In this document: piece by piece, positions 8,477-18,109 of the stretch | Position numbering within the stretch: the stretch's first letter is position 1 | How the letters are laid out: every line of letters begins with the position of its first letter | Assembly (NCBI RefSeq): GCF_008935055.1 | Contig: NZ_CP043028.1 | Location: forward strand, 1 to 64,000 | Length of the DNA: 64,000 nucleotides | Direction: 5' to 3' | From: Pseudobutyrivibrio xylanivorans | Lineage (GTDB): Bacteria; Bacillota; Clostridia; Lachnospirales; Lachnospiraceae | The notes under the pieces: model-generated | What the model saw: only the letters and a program-made list of their open reading frames with translations | Databases searched by the model: none | What the model was told of the DNA's origin: nothing | Position numbers and translations under genes: made by a program

Positions 8477-8520
8477 AATACTGTCAGAATAACTATATTT
8501 CAAGTTAAACTGACAGTATT
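8477..8520 (-). terminator. Hairpin downstream of the 8543-9682 gene
   Basis: AATACTGTCAG (8477-8487) and CTGACAGTATT (8510-8520) are exact inverted repeats with a 22-base loop, on the 3' side of the minus-strand gene. Related CTGACA motifs continue to 8550. The rest of 8261-8476 is AT-rich and holds only two CCCTAGAG repeats (8346 and 8361). Confidence 0.45.
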
Positions 8521-8542
8521 TCAAAATCATATTGTTAAAATG

Positions 8543-9682
8543 TTAAACTGACACATAGAATACTTTTCCATTTTTAAATACTATTTTAGCGTCTTCCATA
8601 TACAGATTCTTATTCTCTTCACGACGATTAACAATTTCAGCACCTTTTTGAATACGGATTTTTTCAACCTCTTGTTTTTTCATAGACCTATACTGAAAAT
8701 CATCGTTAATCAACGATAATGGCTTATGTACAATTGCATCTAAGCCCTTTCGCTCAAAAATAGCCTGATCAATATCTATACCTAGCGTTTCTTCATGCAT
8801 CAAATGCCATTTCTTTGTTTTTTCAATCGTCTTGTCAGTGTACTTAAAACTACTGTCATAAGTCGAATAACATTGTTCAGGTGATAAAGCACCTATATGA
8901 AATGTATAATTTAAATCTGCAATCGTAAACAATACATTAACAAGCATCATCTGATACTTCTGCCATTCAGAAATATCTTTTGTAGCTTGAGAATACTTAT
9001 CAAATGTATCATACTTTCTAAAACTAATCTGCTCTACTTCTATATTCGCCTGATTAAGTAAATTCATACAAGTAGTTTCTAATGATTGAAGTCTACTTAT
9101 TTCTTCAGCCCTAAGGGTGACATCTTCTAGTATTTCAGCTTGGAAATCAGCAGCACGTTTAACCTGTGTTACAAGTGTTAGTACTTTGCTCTTATATTCG
9201 TTCTTTTGATAATCCTGAAGTCTTGATATTCCATCACTAATTGCATTAAGCTCAGCATTAATCTGTTGCATGTAATATTGTCCCACGACAAGAGATGCTG
9301 CTCCCATAGCGGCATTGGCAACATTTACAGCCGCAATATTTTTCATAGCACCATCAACAGACACAAAGTCTGCATTACCTGCAATTTTACCACCCTCTCT
9401 AAACATACCTCTAACTGCGCCTTCAGTAGCTTTAGAGTTAACGAGTTTTGCACCACTAGGCAATATTGCTTGATAAACTCCACTATTGGCTAAACCAGCA
9501 GCTTCCGCAGCTACAACCGTATTTCCAACAACTTGAGCTGCACCTGGCACAGCACTTACAATACGACTGATTACCTTCTCATCCTTAATTTCAACCAATG
9601 AAAGTTCATTAAATTCATCGGTAGTAACCAATTCTTTTAATTCAACAACTGCTATCTCATTTTTCTTCTTGCGAAAAATCAT
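8543..9682 (-). CDS. Conserved hypothetical accessory protein with coiled-coil middle
   Basis: 379 residues. Residues 35-150 are rich in Ala, Gly and Val (including VPGAAQVVGNTVVAAEAAGL and GAASLVVGQYYMQQINAEL). A long helical region follows (about 150-300, GISRLQDYQKNEYKSKVLTL). The last 60 residues are charged. I have seen this arrangement (KATEGAVRGMFR and GQYYM) in hypothetical proteins of Firmicute accessory regions, but no function is known to me. GGAG lies 6 bases before ATG. It is a single-gene unit beside the type I restriction operon. Confidence 0.7.
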   Translation of the reverse strand: MIFRKKKNEIAVVELKELVTTDEFNELSLVEIKDEKVISRIVSAVPGAAQVVGNTVVAAEAAGLANSGVYQAILPSGAKLVNSKATEGAVRGMFREGGKIAGNADFVSVDGAMKNIAAVNVANAAMGAASLVVGQYYMQQINAELNAISDGISRLQDYQKNEYKSKVLTLVTQVKRAADFQAEILEDVTLRAEEISRLQSLETTCMNLLNQANIEVEQISFRKYDTFDKYSQATKDISEWQKYQMMLVNVLFTIADLNYTFHIGALSPEQCYSTYDSSFKYTDKTIEKTKKWHLMHEETLGIDIDQAIFERKGLDAIVHKPLSLINDDFQYRSMKKQEVEKIRIQKGAEIVNRREENKNLYMEDAKIVFKNGKVFYVSV

Positions 9683-9804
9683 ATTCTACTCCCACATCTT
9701 CCGTACATCCGGCTGATACTCAACCGTGATATCGTTTATACGGATTTTATTATAATACAAGATATGCTTATTTAGTTATATAAAAGGATAATTTGATGAG
9801 TTTG

Positions 9805-9818
9805 TTGTGTCGACACAA
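9805..9818. promoter_or_regulatory. Palindrome TTGTGTCGACACAA upstream of the 8543-9682 gene
   Basis: A perfect 14-bp palindrome about 120 bp upstream of the start at 9682. A minus-strand -10 TATAAT lies nearer the gene (about 9750). This could be an operator; no regulator is evident. Confidence 0.35.
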
Positions 9819-9845
9819 GATAAACAACATTCTTTGTTAAACTAA

Positions 9846-9974
9846 CTTTATCTGAAAAACAAAAATAATAAAGTGGCTAAGATTAGCATTAATGGACTCG
9901 AGAAATTTGATGCTAAAACTTGGGTTGAACCTTCAAGTGAAGTGATTATTTATGTTAATACACCAACTATATAG
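9846..9974 (+). pseudogene. Short coding remnant, unknown
   Basis: A frame ending in TAG at 9974 encodes, from a GTG at 9873, VAKISINGLEKFDAKTWVEP and a further 13 residues. It reads like the end of a larger protein, without ribosome site or promoter. The remainder of 9683-10171 holds the palindrome at 9805 and the hairpin at 9984. Confidence 0.2.
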
Positions 9975-9983
9975 CTTGCATCA

Positions 9984-10010
9984 GATGAGGGATTGCATTA
10001 ATCCCTCATC
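9984..10010. terminator. Hairpin between the remnant and the hsd operon
   Basis: GATGAGGGA (9984-9992) and TCCCTCATC (10002-10010) pair exactly over a 9-base loop. It lies about 160 bp beyond the hsdS stop and may end the hsd transcript or that of the remnant; neither side has a strong T run. Confidence 0.4.
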
Positions 10011-10171
10011 TTGATTAATGAATTATGAATATTCAATTTAAGCAATGCTTAGCCAACCATGTTTGTTAGTAAAATGCTTTACCACTTTTTCAAGATTTTC
10101 GATAAATACAGGCTTTAGAATAAAGCGAGAACTCATGTAATTTAACGATGCAAGCACAATGAATTCGTAAC

Positions 10172-11425
10172 TTACTCTGAAATTGATGCTTGTCCATTCA
10201 TGAAGATTGGCAAGAGCCAATCTCTTAATTTATTCAATTGATCTATTTCTGATCTAATAGCCAACATTTTTATGTCAAGAGGTTCGGTTATACTAATGAA
10301 CTTTTCACGGAGCGAACTTGGTATTTCTGGCAAGACAAAACTATTCATATTCTCTTGATTAATCTTATACTGAATAGATCCTGTTTTGATTTTTACAACT
10401 GGTATGTCTTTTAAAATCATTTGTAGAAGTAGACAAGAATATCCGCTTGCAGGTTTTAACACATGCGCGTGATTATTAATCCAGCATTTGCCATGAATTC
10501 TTTGTAGGACAGGATGACCGTTTTTATCCATGACCGAACCATCTTCAGCAAGAAGGATATAATCACCATCAAAGATATATTTGTTCACATAATCCATTAT
10601 TTCAGTTGCTCCATAATAAGGATAGGCCCCTTGCATAGATAACCTTTCATTTGCAGATAAGGGTATCCTTTCTGAATCAAGACATGTTGTAATCTCCCCA
10701 ACTGTAGTTGTATTCCAAGTCGCAGGAATGCTTTTGCCTAAAGATTCACTGTATATAAGTTTACCCCCCGACGCTTTATAAGGTTTGCGTTCCTCATTAG
10801 GATAGTCATACTGAGTGAACCAATAGTCATATATGCTACAAACCTGCTTGTATAAATTGTCGTATATCCTATTATTTAATTCTATCTTCTGTGATACACA
10901 TTCTACACACTCAACAATTTTCTTCTGCGCTTCTAGGCTTTCTGGATAAGATATTTGCAAATCTCTAACCTCTCCTAATGTAAGAAGAGGCACCGTACTC
11001 CCTTTATTATTGTTCATCAAACATTTTTTCATCCACGGGCTACAAAACCAATAATATGCATACTTTACATCAACTAGTGATTGATTTATTCTTGCACGTA
11101 TTTGTTTATTAGATATAACATATTCCTTATATTTTGAATCTCTAGGAATTAATCCTACTTGCCCTATTGTTCCAGCAGCAGTGAAAATCAAATCATCACT
11201 GTATGCATAGCAATTAAGCTCATCAGCTTTTTCCTTAGTGACAAAAACAAATCCCTCATCATTAAATTTCTCATATGATAAATTTAAATTGTTACCCCTT
11301 ATTACTGGGACGCCTTTATCAACAAAATATTTACTGGAAATATTTGAACCAAATGGTCCAGATATCAGTGAACCTTTCTCTTTTATACATATATTTTCAA
11401 GTTTAGACGTTATTATTTTGCTCAT
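10172..11425 (-). CDS. hsdS: Type I restriction-modification specificity subunit HsdS
   Basis: 417 residues with two target-recognition domains (about 1-170 and 215-370) each followed by a helical spacer. The conserved segments are visible: STVPLLTLGEVRDLQISYPE closes the first TRD, and LNKLRDWLLPIFMNGQ ends the protein as in many HsdS. It sets the DNA sequence recognised by the HsdR2M2S complex. Its start overlaps the end of hsdM by 23 bp, implying translational coupling. Both halves are full length, so a bipartite target is expected. Confidence 0.92.
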   Translation of the reverse strand: MSKIITSKLENICIKEKGSLISGPFGSNISSKYFVDKGVPVIRGNNLNLSYEKFNDEGFVFVTKEKADELNCYAYSDDLIFTAAGTIGQVGLIPRDSKYKEYVISNKQIRARINQSLVDVKYAYYWFCSPWMKKCLMNNNKGSTVPLLTLGEVRDLQISYPESLEAQKKIVECVECVSQKIELNNRIYDNLYKQVCSIYDYWFTQYDYPNEERKPYKASGGKLIYSESLGKSIPATWNTTTVGEITTCLDSERIPLSANERLSMQGAYPYYGATEIMDYVNKYIFDGDYILLAEDGSVMDKNGHPVLQRIHGKCWINNHAHVLKPASGYSCLLLQMILKDIPVVKIKTGSIQYKINQENMNSFVLPEIPSSLREKFISITEPLDIKMLAIRSEIDQLNKLRDWLLPIFMNGQASISE

Positions 11426-13055
11426 AATTAACCTTTTTTAACTGTTCTATTATTTCCTTTTGCAGTTTCGCCCCTTCATCAAATAATTCCTGTAACTCAA
11501 CCATATAGTTATTCATTTTATCGGTAAACTCCTGAGGTGTTAGTTCTACATAATCTATCTTTACCTCAAAATACTGTCCAGCTGAAAATGACAATTTTTT
11601 CTTTTCTATATCTTCGTATTTTACAACCACACTGAAATCATCAACCGGCTCCTTCTTAATAAAGATATCAATTATTCTTCTTATTTCACTATCACTAAGA
11701 ACTGTCTTTTGATATTTGCCATCAATCTTTTCTTTAGTACCAAGATTTGAAGCATCCATCAATACGACATCTCCATCTTTATTTGATTTATCTAAAAAGA
11801 TAATTGATACATTCGTTCCAGTAGTTGCAAAAATATTAGAAGGCATTGATATAACACCTTTTAGCATTCTCTCACGAATTATTCTATCGCGGATTTTCTT
11901 TTGAATACCACTTCCGGCAGTCAAAAATCCGGTTGGAACAACAATCGCTGCTTTACCGTCCTCTTTCATTGAATCAATAATATGTTGTAAAAACATAAGA
12001 TATATGGCCATCTTAGATTTATCTTTATTTGGAACGTTTGGCACTCCTGCCCAAAACCGTTTATTATACTTACTACCAGCCAATTCATCTCTAGTCTCAC
12101 TAAAATCAACATTAAAAGGCGGATTCGATACAATAAAATCAAAATGCTCAATATCTGTTTTTTTCTTATTTAAATGTCTAGGATAAAGCAACGTATCGTC
12201 TTGAATTACATTGGGCAACGAATGCACAAGATTATTTAGAATCAAATTTAATCTCATAAATTCGTTAGACTTTTGTGTAATATCCTGAGTATAAATAGTA
12301 CAATGTTCTTCTCCTATCTGATGTGCCATAGCTAACACTAGCGTTCCTGTACCAGCAGAAGGATCATATACTGTCACATTTGTTGCGCCTTCAGGAGCCA
12401 TAATCTTTGCAATAATTCCTGCAATAACGTGCGGAGTGTAATACTCTGCATATCGTCCAGAATCTTTATTGTAGTCCTTTATTAAATATTCAAAAATATC
12501 CGCAAAAAAATCATATTTCTGTTCAAAAACATTCTCAAAACTACTTGTTGCTAGTTTTTGTATAATTGCACTACATAGTGAATCCTTCTTCTCATCGTCT
12601 GCGATTTCTCTAGATATTGGTGAAAATAGTTTTATTTGAGCTTTTCCACCAGTATGCACAGAAAAAATCTCCATGTTCTTTTTTGAAATTTCTTCAAGTG
12701 CCTTATCGAATATGTTATGAAAATCCTCTTCGCCCTTGCGACTAAATATTGTAGATATCAGCTGCTCTTTACCAAGAACAGCGGTTCCTGCATCTAGACT
12801 AAGTAACATAATTTCATATTCTTCATCACTTTTGCTCTTTAGTAAGCTTTCAATTTCTTTATTACTTTTTCCTTGAAACTCTGGAACATTTTTTCCTAAA
12901 TCATATATAAATTTATCGTTCAAAAATTTATAAAGAAATGATTGAGTTATAATCTTGTATTCCCCTGGACTATTGCCTGCTCCGGCCAAATTACATGCTG
13001 ACTTTAAATCATCAATCATGGCATATGTTTCTTGTTTTATTTCTGAAATATTCAT
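11403..13055 (-). CDS. hsdM: Type I restriction-modification methyltransferase HsdM
   Basis: 550 residues. It has an N-terminal helical HsdM domain and an N6-adenine methyltransferase core with SAM-binding motif DPSAGTG (231-237) and catalytic NPPF (about 311-314). It methylates adenine in the sequence chosen by HsdS. It begins 2 bp after the hsdR stop in the operon hsdR-hsdM-hsdS. All motifs are intact, so it should be active. Confidence 0.95.
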   Translation of the reverse strand: MNISEIKQETYAMIDDLKSACNLAGAGNSPGEYKIITQSFLYKFLNDKFIYDLGKNVPEFQGKSNKEIESLLKSKSDEEYEIMLLSLDAGTAVLGKEQLISTIFSRKGEEDFHNIFDKALEEISKKNMEIFSVHTGGKAQIKLFSPISREIADDEKKDSLCSAIIQKLATSSFENVFEQKYDFFADIFEYLIKDYNKDSGRYAEYYTPHVIAGIIAKIMAPEGATNVTVYDPSAGTGTLVLAMAHQIGEEHCTIYTQDITQKSNEFMRLNLILNNLVHSLPNVIQDDTLLYPRHLNKKKTDIEHFDFIVSNPPFNVDFSETRDELAGSKYNKRFWAGVPNVPNKDKSKMAIYLMFLQHIIDSMKEDGKAAIVVPTGFLTAGSGIQKKIRDRIIRERMLKGVISMPSNIFATTGTNVSIIFLDKSNKDGDVVLMDASNLGTKEKIDGKYQKTVLSDSEIRRIIDIFIKKEPVDDFSVVVKYEDIEKKKLSFSAGQYFEVKIDYVELTPQEFTDKMNNYMVELQELFDEGAKLQKEIIEQLKKVNYEQNNNV

Positions 13056-13057
13056 TT

Positions 13058-16000
13058 TTATTTCCAGGTCCTTTCATGAAAGTATTCTTCGGAAATACAA
13101 TTTCCGATTTCTTTTACATTCTGAGCATTTAGCCGAATATCATTATTGTTAAATTCTTTTAATATTAAACGGTACATACTTTTTTGAAAATACGGTTCAT
13201 TATCAAGAACGTTTTCATTATCATACACTTGCTTATCAACAGAATTTTTTACTGAAAGTAATATTCTGTTTAGCACAATATCAGTTGCAACTGGACTAAT
13301 GCCCTCACGTAATCTTTTATGCGTTCTCATATACTTCAGATCACCATTATATTTTCTAGCTAGCATTGCATCCGCAAGATTCTTTTTTTTCGCTGCGTCT
13401 TCTATTCTATTTAGTTCCTTAATATGAGAATCCATCTCTTCTGCTGTTAATTCCTCAATATTTTTCTTTGCAAATAATCTTTGTAATTCATCAACTAATA
13501 AGACATATTCTGGATCTTTGGGATCATTATTACGCTGCAGTTCTGCCCGTGTATGCTCTAATGATTCTCGGAATTTATCTGCAATAACCATTTCACTTTC
13601 TGACACCTTATGGAACCTGAAGTCTATTCCATCCAAAGCCATATTTAAAATGGCAGACATGTCCTCCGCATTAGCCAATGCTTCCTTTTGATTTACTATA
13701 TTGATTCGATTTGTTACTTCATTGTATAGAGACTTTATATTATCAAGGGTAAATCTATTTGCTAAATCATCATAACCATATAGCTTTGATAAATTAGCCA
13801 ATTCCTTATATAGTTCTATAGCTTTACGAACTTCTATCAATTCACTTTTTTCTAATTCTGAAATTTGCTGTGAGAATATTTCTGCATTCTCTGTATCAAA
13901 TAAAAAAAGCTTTTCGGAAATATAATCTAACTCTTTTTTAATCTCATCTTCGCCTTTTAGAATGTTGTTATATTCCTCAAAGGCATCTCCTAACTCTTGC
14001 TGAAGTTCTTCGAAATAGGCCTTATTTGTCTTATCAAATTCTTTTCTAATATCAGCAAAATCAACAACATAACCATATCTATAATTTTTATATGGTCTGT
14101 TAACCCTGGTTAAAGCCTGAAGTAAATTATGTTCAGTAATCTTTCTGCAAAGATAAAGCTTTTTGAGTCTATTCGCATCAAATCCAGTAAGTAACATGCG
14201 ATAAACCACCAGAAAATCTATTTGTCCTTGCTTAAATTCATTTTGCTCGTGAGCTCTTGTATCTTTATCATCTTCATCATGCAATATTAAGGCACAAGAA
14301 TAATCTTTATCTAATAAAAGTTCGCTATCATCCTGCTCATCTGCCAGTGCCACTTTGTAATTCTTAGACTTTATTTCCTCGAAAACAGCTCTAGCTTGTG
14401 ATTCCGATTCGCAAACTATCATACCTCCGATGCTATCATCATTAAGCCTGAGTCTACTCCTTGTAAAATCGTCAATTATATACTTTACCAATGGTCTAAC
14501 ATAAGCTTTGTGCGCATATATATCTTTCGTAGGCAATGAGCCTTTAATAGCTTTGAGTTCTTTTAAAGCTGCCATTAGGCTCATTCTATACTCAGTCTTA
14601 ATTCCTTCTCTTATTAATCTAAGAGTATACCTATCCGCAATTGAGCTGTTATAAAAGTACTTATGAATATAGTGCCCAAATACATCTGTTGTATTATAGT
14701 CTCCACTAATCAGAGGCGTTCCAGTTAACGCAATCATTACTGCATTTCTATCTGAAGCTATTAAATTTGCAAGAAATGACCCTGTCGGATTATAGCTTCT
14801 ATGTGCCTCATCTAAAAAATAAATCCTCTGTATATTCAAATCGTAATCTAAAGATTTAGAAATAGCATTTGCAGATAGCTTTTGAATATTAATAACAGTA
14901 ATAGATAGTTCACCGGTATTATTTTTTTCGCCTGGTTTCGTAAATACTTTTTCAAATTCAGCTTTGTTTTTGACCTCATCAACAACAAGTCCTCGAGAAC
15001 GAAACTCGTCTGCAGCCTGTCGAAGTAAATCTAATCTATCTACAATAAAATAAAACTTCGCTATTATCCCTTGCTTTTGATAATAATCCTTCAAATAATG
15101 TGTATTGTAAAATGCAAGTTCAGTCTTACCGCTTCCTTGCGTGTGCCAAATTACCCCTTTCTTTACACCATCATCTAATTTTTTCTCAATTGCTTTTGTG
15201 GCAAATAGCTGAGGATATCTCATAATATGCTTTTCTAATCTTCTAATCCCTGTATCAGGATCTACTTTATCGACAAAGCATATTGCATATTTTAAAAGCA
15301 TCATGAATCGCTCATGCGAAAGCATAGATGTAATAATTCTATTTGTAGGAGTAGTTGAAGACATATTAGTATCATACTCACCACTTCCCTTTATAGAAAA
15401 CAGATTATTATCCTTTAAAATTTTCTTTTCCACATCAACATCTATTTCAGAGATGTTGTCAAATATAGAACTGTCTTCTTCCCTAAAATGACTAAAGAAT
15501 AATTTTTTATAATCTGTGGTCGAATAAAATGCTCCTTCTAACGGAATGACCTCAGTATCATCATATTCACTATTATTTGAGAAAATCATAAACTGTGTAA
15601 TATTTGCAAACCGGCGGAATTTCTTGTTTGCAAAACGTTTATTAATTCTTTCATATTCAGCTTGTATTCCATTTTTATTATTCGGTTTCTTTACCTCTAT
15701 AAAAACAAGCGGCATTCCATTAACCAAAACTGTAATATCCGGTCTAAACTCTTCACTTCCATTTTTACAAGTAAATTCAGTGACTACCTCATATATATTT
15801 TTAAAACCATCAATAGAATCAAAATCTATTAACTTGAGTCCCTTATAACCTTTCTTTAGATAAGTATAAAAGCCCTGTCCCAAATCCTCTTGATTTAATG
15901 TATCTTTTAAATCTGCTATTATATCTTTTGCTTCTTGCTCAGAAATATTAGTTCCATTAATATTATTTATTCCATCACGAAAAGAACCAATAAAAATATT

Positions 16001-16120
16001 GGTATCCTCATCATATTTTCCATCAGATTCTTTTAATGACTTATACGTGTATCCTAGTCTTGTAAAATGAACAAGTGCTGGAATCTTTACTCTAGAATCT
16101 TCATTATGTATTACCGCCAT
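13058..16120 (-). CDS. hsdR: Type I restriction endonuclease subunit HsdR
   Basis: The frame reaches 16207, but AGGAG 7 bases before the ATG at 16120 marks the start (1020 residues). The N-terminal nuclease domain shows the PD-(D/E)XK residues in RPDITVLV and VFIEVKKPN (about D128, E142, K144). The SF2 translocase has Walker A HTQGSGKT (about 326-333) and DEAH in YFLDEAHRSYNPTG (about 437-440). It translocates DNA and cuts unmodified targets. It is the first gene of the hsd operon. No lesion is seen. Confidence 0.95.
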   Translation of the reverse strand: MAVIHNEDSRVKIPALVHFTRLGYTYKSLKESDGKYDEDTNIFIGSFRDGINNINGTNISEQEAKDIIADLKDTLNQEDLGQGFYTYLKKGYKGLKLIDFDSIDGFKNIYEVVTEFTCKNGSEEFRPDITVLVNGMPLVFIEVKKPNNKNGIQAEYERINKRFANKKFRRFANITQFMIFSNNSEYDDTEVIPLEGAFYSTTDYKKLFFSHFREEDSSIFDNISEIDVDVEKKILKDNNLFSIKGSGEYDTNMSSTTPTNRIITSMLSHERFMMLLKYAICFVDKVDPDTGIRRLEKHIMRYPQLFATKAIEKKLDDGVKKGVIWHTQGSGKTELAFYNTHYLKDYYQKQGIIAKFYFIVDRLDLLRQAADEFRSRGLVVDEVKNKAEFEKVFTKPGEKNNTGELSITVINIQKLSANAISKSLDYDLNIQRIYFLDEAHRSYNPTGSFLANLIASDRNAVMIALTGTPLISGDYNTTDVFGHYIHKYFYNSSIADRYTLRLIREGIKTEYRMSLMAALKELKAIKGSLPTKDIYAHKAYVRPLVKYIIDDFTRSRLRLNDDSIGGMIVCESESQARAVFEEIKSKNYKVALADEQDDSELLLDKDYSCALILHDEDDKDTRAHEQNEFKQGQIDFLVVYRMLLTGFDANRLKKLYLCRKITEHNLLQALTRVNRPYKNYRYGYVVDFADIRKEFDKTNKAYFEELQQELGDAFEEYNNILKGEDEIKKELDYISEKLFLFDTENAEIFSQQISELEKSELIEVRKAIELYKELANLSKLYGYDDLANRFTLDNIKSLYNEVTNRINIVNQKEALANAEDMSAILNMALDGIDFRFHKVSESEMVIADKFRESLEHTRAELQRNNDPKDPEYVLLVDELQRLFAKKNIEELTAEEMDSHIKELNRIEDAAKKKNLADAMLARKYNGDLKYMRTHKRLREGISPVATDIVLNRILLSVKNSVDKQVYDNENVLDNEPYFQKSMYRLILKEFNNNDIRLNAQNVKEIGNCISEEYFHERTWK

Positions 16121-16226
16121 AGACACATCTCCTATATGAATTAAAAGCATGTAAAAACACATAGTAATTATAGCATATATATTCTTGCCATGTATTTGAA
16201 ATAACACTTTAACAACCTATAAAGTA

Positions 16227-16562
16227 TTATTCGCTATCTATTAATATCCCGGAACAATTAACCAGTTTCAAATACTCTCCTTCGTTCAAATGAACATCTA
16301 CACCGTCCGTCACCATATGAGCTTCTACTGTAGATTCTAAACTCATCGATGGGTTGGTGGCTATCTGATAACCACTATACTTATTTGGGTCTATTCTTTG
16401 TAAATGCCACGTACCACTTTCTGTTCCACATGTCACCTCATATTTCATGTAGATTGGATATTTCTTACTGTTATCCAGATGGTATGGTTTAAATGCCCAT
16501 ATTAACAATGCTAATGTTAATATGCTTCCCCTTATAAGATGCTTTTTCAAATATTTTTTCAA
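16227..16562 (-). CDS. Small exported or membrane-anchored protein, unknown
   Basis: 111 residues starting at TTG 16562, preceded at 6 bases by GGGAGG. Residues 1-25 are Lys-rich then hydrophobic (GSILTLALLIWAF), a signal anchor. The rest is polar, with two Cys (TCGTESG and NCSG) that could form a disulfide. It sits between the RNase H-like gene and hsdR on the same strand. I recognise no family. Confidence 0.6.
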   Translation of the reverse strand: MKKYLKKHLIRGSILTLALLIWAFKPYHLDNSKKYPIYMKYEVTCGTESGTWHLQRIDPNKYSGYQIATNPSMSLESTVEAHMVTDGVDVHLNEGEYLKLVNCSGILIDSE

Positions 16563-16587
16563 AAATTACCTCCCATAAAAATTATTC

Positions 16588-17574
16588 TTATACCGCTTCA
16601 TTTTTAAAATAGTTCTTCAGCTGATTTGCCAAATCAAATTGCTCCAACTTATCAAATTCAGCTTTTGAAAAAGTAACAACCACATTTTGCCTAGATAAGG
16701 CATCTGCCTTAGTATTATATCCCCTGCTTACATGGCTAACATTGACAGAATTGAAACACTTATATAATGCAAGTTCTTTCTTCTTCTTGTTCCAATGATG
16801 TTTTGCGGTCAGATTATCAATCCAAATGTGCACATCTTGAGTGTAGTTATAATCATAAAGAAGCGTAAACAACGCATTTCCTATGGCTTCTAGGGTAATA
16901 TCTTCAACATGATTAGTACTTCGAACCTGTCCTACTTTCTCACAAACAATATTTGCATAATTAAGTTCAGATTCTTTCTTGATTTTGCCCTTTGCTATTA
17001 TGAAGCTGTAATTACTGACGAGCCCTCCTTTTGGATGCAGTGGATGCTTTTTGTTAGTTTCATCAATGAAAATCGTCACGCTTTCCACTCGCTGATTTGA
17101 TTTTGAGCCACCCTCTTGCAATGCACTATCGCATAAATAAGATTCTGCTATTTCATATAAAAAATCCTTAGCAATTCTATTTGCCTGAATGGGATTCTGC
17201 AAATACTCACGGAAATTCTCATAATCAATAATGGTGCGAGTATTTTCATAAAGCAACTGCCCTTCCCAATATGAAACCCTCCTAGCAAGATTATTCATCA
17301 TTATTTCGACTTCCTTAGTTACTATCTCAGGATGTCTCCTTTGAATATCTTGATAGCCAAAAAAATTAGATTTCGCCTCACGCAGACTATTTAAATCCAA
17401 CTCATATAAAAAATGTACATTCAGCTGCATCATACGTAGAGAATACTTCCTAAGTAGTCCAATCAGGGCTCTGATTTCATTTTCTATCTCAGTATTGGCT
17501 TTAGTTTTGCAATACTGTCCCCTAAGATTCAAAGCATATAATGCAAGCTTTATGTATTCATCCAATATTGTCAT
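16588..17574 (-). CDS. RNase H-fold protein with helical N-terminal domain, copy 1
   Basis: 328 residues. Residues 1-150 are helical with a motif shared with the copy at 33248 (FFGYQDIQRRHPEIV). Residues 165-295 read as an RNase H type I fold: D171 in IFIDETN, E229 in ITLEAIGNAL, D253 in IWIDNLTAKH and D291 in NTKADALSR, the last strongly resembling the retroelement RNase H ending. All four acidic positions are present, so cleavage of RNA in RNA-DNA hybrids is possible. No reverse transcriptase is nearby. It is neighbour to a type I-like methylase pair. Confidence 0.65.
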   Translation of the reverse strand: MTILDEYIKLALYALNLRGQYCKTKANTEIENEIRALIGLLRKYSLRMMQLNVHFLYELDLNSLREAKSNFFGYQDIQRRHPEIVTKEVEIMMNNLARRVSYWEGQLLYENTRTIIDYENFREYLQNPIQANRIAKDFLYEIAESYLCDSALQEGGSKSNQRVESVTIFIDETNKKHPLHPKGGLVSNYSFIIAKGKIKKESELNYANIVCEKVGQVRSTNHVEDITLEAIGNALFTLLYDYNYTQDVHIWIDNLTAKHHWNKKKKELALYKCFNSVNVSHVSRGYNTKADALSRQNVVVTFSKAEFDKLEQFDLANQLKNYFKNEAV

Positions 17575-17638
17575 ACATTCTAATGCTCCAATCTTTATTC
17601 ATCTTGCATAGAACATGGATGCCTATAGTGCTTTGCGG

Positions 17639-18070
17639 TTAATCCACCATTAACATTGATGTCTCTATGTCAATGTCTTTAGCATCTTTCCCAATTACAC
17701 TATGAATAAATTCTTCATTGCCTCTATTTTCTAGCAGTGTAAACAATACATTTAACAAGCTATATGCATCATTGTCCTTGAAATAAAATAAATCAACTGG
17801 TCCACCTACACGGTTCTTAAGACTAATGCCATTGAATTCATCTATACGATAACTGATAATTTTACCAATATTCTCATAAGATAATTCAGTCATTATTTTT
17901 TGTGGATTATCCTCTGATAAAGAGAATTCTGCAAAACCACAAATATAGGACAAAGTAATCCATCTTTCCTTTCCTGAATCATCAATAAATCTTACCGTAG
18001 CATGTTCTCCTCCCACCCAATCATTTTCATCTTCAAAATATTTAGCATCTGTTATAAAATATCTCTTCAT
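17639..18070 (-). CDS. Unknown acidic protein
   Basis: 143 residues, predicted mixed alpha/beta, with aromatic-rich start MKRYFITDAKYFEDENDWVG and a long acidic end. It has no recognisable motif or membrane segment. It follows the HsdM-like gene by 39 bp and precedes the RNase H-like gene, all on the minus strand, so these may form one transcript. Confidence 0.55.
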   Translation of the reverse strand: MKRYFITDAKYFEDENDWVGGEHATVRFIDDSGKERWITLSYICGFAEFSLSEDNPQKIMTELSYENIGKIISYRIDEFNGISLKNRVGGPVDLFYFKDNDAYSLLNVLFTLLENRGNEEFIHSVIGKDAKDIDIETSMLMVD

Positions 18071-18109
18071 CTTGTATACTTCTAATCCTTTCGTTCCTTT
18101 GTAACATTT

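Noticed and set aside
10038..10220. A 60-residue minus-strand frame at the end of hsdS
   Set aside because: It begins inside the hsdS coding region in another frame, has no ribosome site, and shows no recognisable domain.
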